Of a DNA stretch of 64,000 nt, positions 59,201 through 64,000 are shown in pieces; position 1 is the stretch's first letter, and each line of letters begins with the position of its first letter. The translations under genes were made by a program, and so were the position numbers. The DNA comes from Pleodorina starrii (lineage: Eukaryota; Chlorophyta; Chlorophyceae; Chlamydomonadales; Volvocaceae): positions 5,394,001-5,458,000 of the forward strand of contig BRXU01000001.1 in NCBI GenBank assembly GCA_030267565.1. Reading direction: 5' to 3'. Under the pieces are notes generated by a model. That model was given only the letters and a program-made list of their open reading frames with translations, did not search any database and was not told where the DNA came from.

Positions 59201-59955
59201 CAGGTGCCGCCGTCACCGCGCCGCCGACCCCGCGAGGAGCTGCTGCAGGCGGGCCGCGCCAGTCCGCTGGAGCGCAGCACGCGGACAGCCACCGCCGTGG
59301 CCGCTGCCAGGGACGCTGTCTACAAACCATTCCGGTAAGAACTTGAGGTTGAGAGGGGGCGAGGGGTAGGGCGGCGGCGGCCGGCGTTGGCGTTGTCACT
59401 GACAGCGCCCGTTCGCTGACCACTTGCAGCATGAGTGGCTGAGAGGCCTTCAATCACACGCAGCAGCTGCCGTGTGTTTTGCGTGTTCGGTGGCTGCCGC
59501 GTAGCAATGGGCGCCAAGAGAACACGGGCGGCGGCGCACGGGATGACATGTTGTGCTTGGCACGCCACAACCACAATCACCGATTGCCGGTGCCAGCTCT
59601 GACCTCCCTGGACGGCCGTTTGGATTGGTGCCACCCGGGCGGCTCGGTTGCCCCGCCCGTTTCCGCCTCTGCGCGCAGCGATGAGTACCGTTACAGAAAG
59701 CACGCCTCCGCGGCGCTCGCGTCAGTGGGAGACCTGGAATGCGACGAGCTGGAAATGAAAATGAGGGAAGTGGCGGAAAGGTGGCATCCGACGGTCCCGG
59801 TGGGTGCAGCCGCGCCTGCGGCCGCGCGCGCGCCTGGCGCCGTCGAGGGCGGCGGTGGCGACAGGCCGGCGGCGGACACGACCGCGTCTGACGCAGCGGC
59901 GGCGGCGTTCAGCTTCTATGAGTGGCACAAGGGCTTGCGGCAGCAGCGGCTGTAG
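51834..59955 (+). CDS. Large SET-domain protein with B3-like segment and RD/RE-repeat tail
   Basis: Exons 51834-54314, 54761-56204, 56533-56768, 57095-59334 and 59679-59955 fit in phase and encode 2,225 residues. Residues 1-340 are Pro/Ala-rich. At 341-400 FKFTAKAMKKSRFNIP and at about 484-520 IRLVKELFKLAEVQTGDDICFERLDDG resemble the two halves of a plant B3 DNA-binding domain, split by a Gln-rich insert (inference). Residues about 1173-1425 look like a SET domain: GLGVCTEADIAAGAPLGVLSG, HGNVLSLVNDAR, AEPNCVV and a C-terminal LLADYGQGWW. SET proteins usually methylate lysines on histones, but the substrate cannot be inferred, and the usual NHS motif reads as a variant Asn-Asp. After Gln-rich sequence, residues about 1585-1677 are Arg-Asp/Arg-Glu repeats typical of nuclear RNA-processing or chromatin factors. 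The last exon ends ...KGLRQQRL. Confidence 0.8.
57690..57965 (+). repeat. Arg-Asp/Arg-Glu coding repeat in the SET gene
   Basis: About 90 codons of alternating Arg with Asp or Glu, built on CGGGAC, CGAGAC and CGGGAACGCGAC units, some in perfect tandem (57,885-57,945). It lies in the fourth exon. The opposite strand also reads as a repetitive Arg-Ser frame, which is a shadow. Confidence 0.85.
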
Positions 59956-61826
59956 ACGGCGGCGGAGGGGATGGCCGCCTTGGCTCGACGGACCGACTCG
60001 TGCGTCTGGATGGCGGCCGCGCCGCCGCCGCCCGGCCCAGGGCAGCGCTACAGGTAATACTTGTCACCGCTTGCGCGGGCCCTCCTGTGATGCAGCAGGC
60101 TTGGGCAGGGGCTGTTGCCGCTGCGGAGGGGCCGAGTGCGGGCTCGACGGCTGGGATTCAGATGTTGCAGTTTGTGCAGGAAACGTTTTTCGAAATGCAG
60201 GAGGTATTGTGTCCCCATGTGCTGCTGAGCAGCAGAGAAACCCAGCATCCTTGCGTGTGTGTTATGAACCATAACTTATGGTGCGAGAGGGTCATAGGCT
60301 GGGGTTGGTTCACTTGCATGGGCAGTAATGGACGGGGCCACCGTCGGTGGGAGCGTCAAGGGCGCGTCGCAGCGGCAGGCGTGGGCGCGAACGCGAGCGT
60401 GCGCGTGCTCGTGCGCAGACGCCCCCCCCCGGCACGCACCGCGCGCTGGATGGCTTTACAGCGTTGAGGAGGCGGATGTGCCGCCTGGTCGATACATAAG
60501 GAGGAAATCCATGGATGTGGGCGCACTCAGCCGCGCCCGCAGCTTGCGGCGGCTCAGCTCGACGAACACGGTAGGTTGGTACGCATTTAGTTCCTTGCTC
60601 CGCTGTAGGGTTGAGAAGCATGGGACCGGCGACAGCATGTGCTTTGTGATTCTCAGTTTGTGTGTTTTGAGGGGAGGGAGGAGAGGGGGCATCCATCACA
60701 TGTACAGCGGATGACTTCATACCCGTCAGGGTTGGGATGCAGTCCTGGAAGCGTGTCTCGATGATGCGACGATGCCGGCGGGGGCAAATCGTGACGCTGC
60801 TCCTCACGTCCAACAACCCAACCTGGCTGCCCGACCTGACCCGCCCTTCCAGTCGTGCGGTGGGTGTAGGAGGACTGGTTACACCGGGGCGCCTGAGGGG
60901 CGTTCTGTCCTCGAACATCATGCATCGCACGTTTCATGGTGTTGTGTTGTTTGTCCGATGGTGCTAGGAGGCATCGTTTGTGTTTACGGTATCAATCAGA
61001 GCGTTAGTTGCAGATGCCTCGCGTTCGTCTTCCGTCCGCATTTCATTGCTGCCATGCAAGAAGGCCTGGATCGGCTTTCGCGGCATGCGACAAGCTTAAC
61101 CGGGCACAGTATACACTTTTGAACTGCCACGAGGGCGGTGCCACATCCCGCCCTTCAGTTCCCTTTCACCGTTTGCATCCGTTGTCGAACTGTGCACCTT
61201 GAACGTGTGACATCTTGGATTTGGATGAGGTGATTGCCCCGGTCGGGGCGGGCACGCCTCAGGGCAGTGTCTGCTGTATTTCGGTACAGACGTTGCGTCC
61301 ATATGTGGTACCTACGAAGGGACATGGAATCTTAAGCTCTCAGCCTGTTAAGGCAGGAAGTATCATTTGTTTATTCCGGCGCGCTTCCTCGGGTTACCGT
61401 ACCATTTTAGGCGGGGGACGGTTGCACGCGGAACGGCAACGGTGACGAGTGAACCGATCCCGGCAACGATGTGCCTTTCATCCGTTCCCGGAAATACCCC
61501 ATGGAGATGCGTTACCAGCAATGTTTGTGCCGCACATACCTGCACAGCGACCCCACGTGGCGCCCCTCTGTACCGATTGAGACCGAGGATTACATCACCC
61601 TGTCCTCGTCCTCAACCAAGCAACGGCGACACATTAAAATTAAAAGTAACCGATCGTGACAGTCTTGCGGCTTGGTTGAGCCTCCTGCTCTTGCGCTTCG
61701 TTTGTGCTCGCGCTTTCCAGCAAGTTAAGAGCCTTTCATAAGGCACGAAAGCACAACATACGGTACTCATCACAGGATAGAGCACAAGGCTGAGAGGGCC
61801 GGAGGGCCAGCAACGTTGGAATATCC
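59956..61826 (+). other. Interval after the SET gene with possible coding fragments
   Basis: No complete gene is visible. Two stretches look coding. At 60,477-60,570 a frame reads VEEADVPPGRYIRRKSMDVG and ends at an ACG-GTAGGT donor after an acceptor TTTACAG. At 61,214-61,380 a frame contains VVPTKGHGILSSQPVKAGSIICLF, which resembles the start of a SET domain (Gly-x-Gly, then x-Val-x-x-Gly). A third frame, ending at 61,659, contains SVPIETEDYITL. They may be exons of one short or decayed gene; I cannot join them convincingly. Confidence 0.25.
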
Positions 61827-64000
61827 ATGGAGGAGCCCCAGCTCTCGGAGGCGCAGTCCCCTTCACAGCCCCCACAGACGCACCTGCAGCCGCAAGAATG
61901 GCAAGGAGGATCTGTCTATGCCACATCACCAGGGCGCGACGACGCCGCACCACGCGATTATGCTGACGAGTCTGGAGTGACCCACGGGTCGCCCGGATCT
62001 CCCGGGTCGCCCAGCTACGGCTTTGGCGGCCGCGGCGCCCGGCGCGCGGCCCTGCTGGCGCGGCAGGGCTCCCCACGCACGATGTCACACCGGCTGGCTA
62101 CCTTGGGCCGGAAGCACGCGCGGCAGCTGGTGTCGGGCCGAGCGCTGCTGCTGCGCGCGCCGGGCTCCTCGGGCTCTGGTGGAGGCAGTGGCGGTGACGG
62201 CGACGGACATGCGCCGGCCGCAGGCCCGAATGAAGGTGCGACCTGCATGTACTGTACGCAAGTCCTTGTTTTTTGAATGCAGAGGACGAGATTCAGGGGC
62301 TGAGGCGTTCTAGAAACATTTGTAAGAAGGCTTGGTGGCGCCTTTGCAAAAGTGGCGCGCCTTGCGCGCGTCAACCATCGCCAAGGCATGGCTCGCCGTC
62401 GCTGGCATCCTTTCGCACTCCTGCTCCCAACTTTCCGTCGCATCGCAGGTCGCGGAGCCAGCATGTGGCTAACGGCGTGCGTGGTGCTCAAGGCTGCGTT
62501 AGGCGTGGGCGTGCTGTCCATGCCGGGGGCCTTTGCCCGCCTGGGCTGGATCCCCGCGGCCCTGGTCATCGGGGCGCTGTCGGCGGTTGTCGTCTACTCC
62601 GGGTCGCTCTATACCCGGTGAGCTGAACGAGTGTTCGGTTTATTGGATTAACCGGCTTGTTGCCGTTGTCTGGATGTGTTACAGTGCGCAGAAAGTCGAC
62701 AGACAAGGTGCATGTGTGCGGCTCACTGGATGGGCCGGCAGTTGTCGTAGCTCTTATAGGCTGAACACGGGTGCGGGGGTGTGACTGAGCGTTGAGCCCT
62801 TCGGGGCATGGCGCAGCTCGCCACCTGCAGTACAGTAACTCACCTCCCACCGAGCTTTAACCGGTCCGCTGCCCATTGGCGTGCCCATGAACCTGCCGCC
62901 ATGTCATTCGCCCTTTTCCTAAAACCCCTGCCCGCCCCAACTCACTGTCGTGCCCCCTCTGGAACGACGGTAAAGGCTCATGACGCAGCCGTACCGGGCC
63001 GGCCGCGGCGGTGGCCGCCACCCGCCCATGCTGCACTCGCTGGCTCGCCTGGCGCTGGGCCGCGGCGGAGAGGTGGCCGCCTGCCTGACCGCCTACGCCA
63101 CCATTCTGCTGATGCCCGCCATATTTCACATCACAGCCGTGGAGGCGCTAGGGCAGGTGCTTGGCGGCGATGGAGACGTGGGGGCTCGTTGTTGGTGGAT
63201 TACACCCTTCGGGGGCGTTGCCTGAGGGACAGGGGCGGTACAGTCGGTCAGGGTTCAGCCGGGCATCGGGGCTAGGTACTGAACAAGACATACAATATCG
63301 TACGGTGTAAAAGCAGCATGCCACATCCCTTTGACGCCATAGAGGCACATACCGCCGAAGCCCTGCCCTGCGCTGCCCCGCTTGACTCCCCGCGGTTGCC
63401 CCGATTCCCAGCTGCTGCGCCCTTCAGACAACCCCCCGCTGCTGCTATACGGACTGGTGGTGCTGGTGGTAGCAGTGGCGCTGGCGCAACTGCAGAGCCT
63501 GACGCAGGTGGGTGGTAGCCTTGGGGGTGGGCCAGCAGGTGCGAGGATCGCGAAGCTTGGGGACGTTCCGCAAGGTCCCCTGCTGCGGGGCGGCGCTGAC
63601 GGTGCCGAGGTCCACCTCATCGCCGAGCCGGCCTGTCCGCCGCATTGCCGAAGGAACCCCTCAAGCCCATCGATGGCCCTCGCTTTGACAGCCCGACCCT
63701 GACGGCCGCCCCTGCTCCGGCCTGCCGCCCTGCCTCATTCCGCCGCCCCGCCTTCGCAGTTGGGCTGGACTTCCCTGGTCGGCAGTGCTGTCATGACCGC
63801 CGCCCTTGTGGTCACGACCGTTAAACTCCTCATCGAGCCGCCGCCCGACTCCGACGATGCCTCCGGCGGCGGTGGAAGCGGTGCACATGTCGGGGCCTTG
63901 GGGCAACTCCTGGATCCACATGATTCTGCGCTCAGCGTGCTGGCAAGCGGTGGTGGAGGCTTTGGCTCGGACGTTAACGATGACCGCGTCTTCTTGGGCC
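61827..64000 (+). CDS. AAAP-family amino-acid transporter (3' partial)
   Basis: A membrane permease of the amino acid/auxin permease type, likely moving amino acids with protons (family knowledge). Exons in view: 61827-62235, 62283-62321, 62449-62617, 62976-63156, 63412-63507 and 63760 to the edge, with phases agreeing throughout. Residues 1-150 are a hydrophilic cytosolic N-terminus rich in Gly, Ser and Pro. Exon 3 holds the diagnostic first helices: ACVVLKAALGVGVLSMPGAF-type sequence with the conserved Gly-x-Gly-x-Leu-x-x-Pro, then LGWIPAALVIGALSAVVVYSG. Later exons give helices around ATILLMPAIFHITAVEAL, LLLYGLVVLVVAVALAQL and SLVGSAVMTAALVVTTVKLL. The acceptor of exon 4 (GGTAAAG before 62976) is the weakest. 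The transporter continues past the right edge. Confidence 0.8.

Overview
This is nuclear DNA of a green alga, most likely a volvocine or other chlamydomonadalean species. The support is high GC content, short GT-AG introns between GC-rich exons, very long proline/serine (presumably hydroxyproline) coding repeats typical of algal cell-surface glycoproteins, alanine/glycine/glutamine-rich low complexity, and an organelle-targeted amino-acid biosynthesis enzyme. All recognised genes lie on the + strand. The species cannot be named from the sequence.

Layout. Positions 1-19,740 and about 23,376-45,490 are two tandem copies of one block. Each carries a very large gene for a single-pass membrane protein. 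Copy 1 (337-17,783) has lost its first exon off the left edge; 17 exons and 2,024 codons are visible. Copy 2 (23,376-39,036) is complete as modelled: 23 exons, 2,288 residues. The protein has a probable signal peptide, proline-rich spacers alternating with a five-exon globular module that ends in a DUF4215-type cysteine motif, a membrane-proximal region with an Arg-rich linker, one transmembrane helix, and a long low-complexity cytoplasmic tail with no catalytic domain I recognise. Copy 2 has two globular modules and copy 1 has one. All exon-length differences between corresponding exons are multiples of three, so both copies appear to be under coding constraint.

The copies have taken up different repeats. 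Copy 1 holds a 5.5-kb (CCTGA)n satellite in one intron, a (GTGC)n array starting at a splice donor and a telomere-like insertion. Copy 2 holds a GGCTGGGT-type minisatellite, a tRNA-box-containing insertion, a purine-rich insertion and a roughly 4.2-kb transposon-like insertion with a 140-bp tandem array downstream. Between the copies, at the duplication boundary, sits a 2.4-kb element with inverted repeats of about 320 bp and a perfect 9-bp target duplication, a Mutator-like signature.

Downstream are three ordinary genes: histidinol-phosphate aminotransferase (45,583-50,120; 7 exons, 403 residues, with a 59-bp minisatellite copying a splice donor), a large SET-domain protein with a B3-like segment and an Arg/Asp/Glu repeat tail (51,834-59,955; 5 exons, 2,225 residues), and the 5' part of an AAAP-family amino-acid transporter (61,827 to the right edge). 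I see no functional pathway tying these three to the tandem pair. Exon models were built by hand from splice motifs, reading-phase agreement and comparison between the copies; no transcript or database evidence was available.
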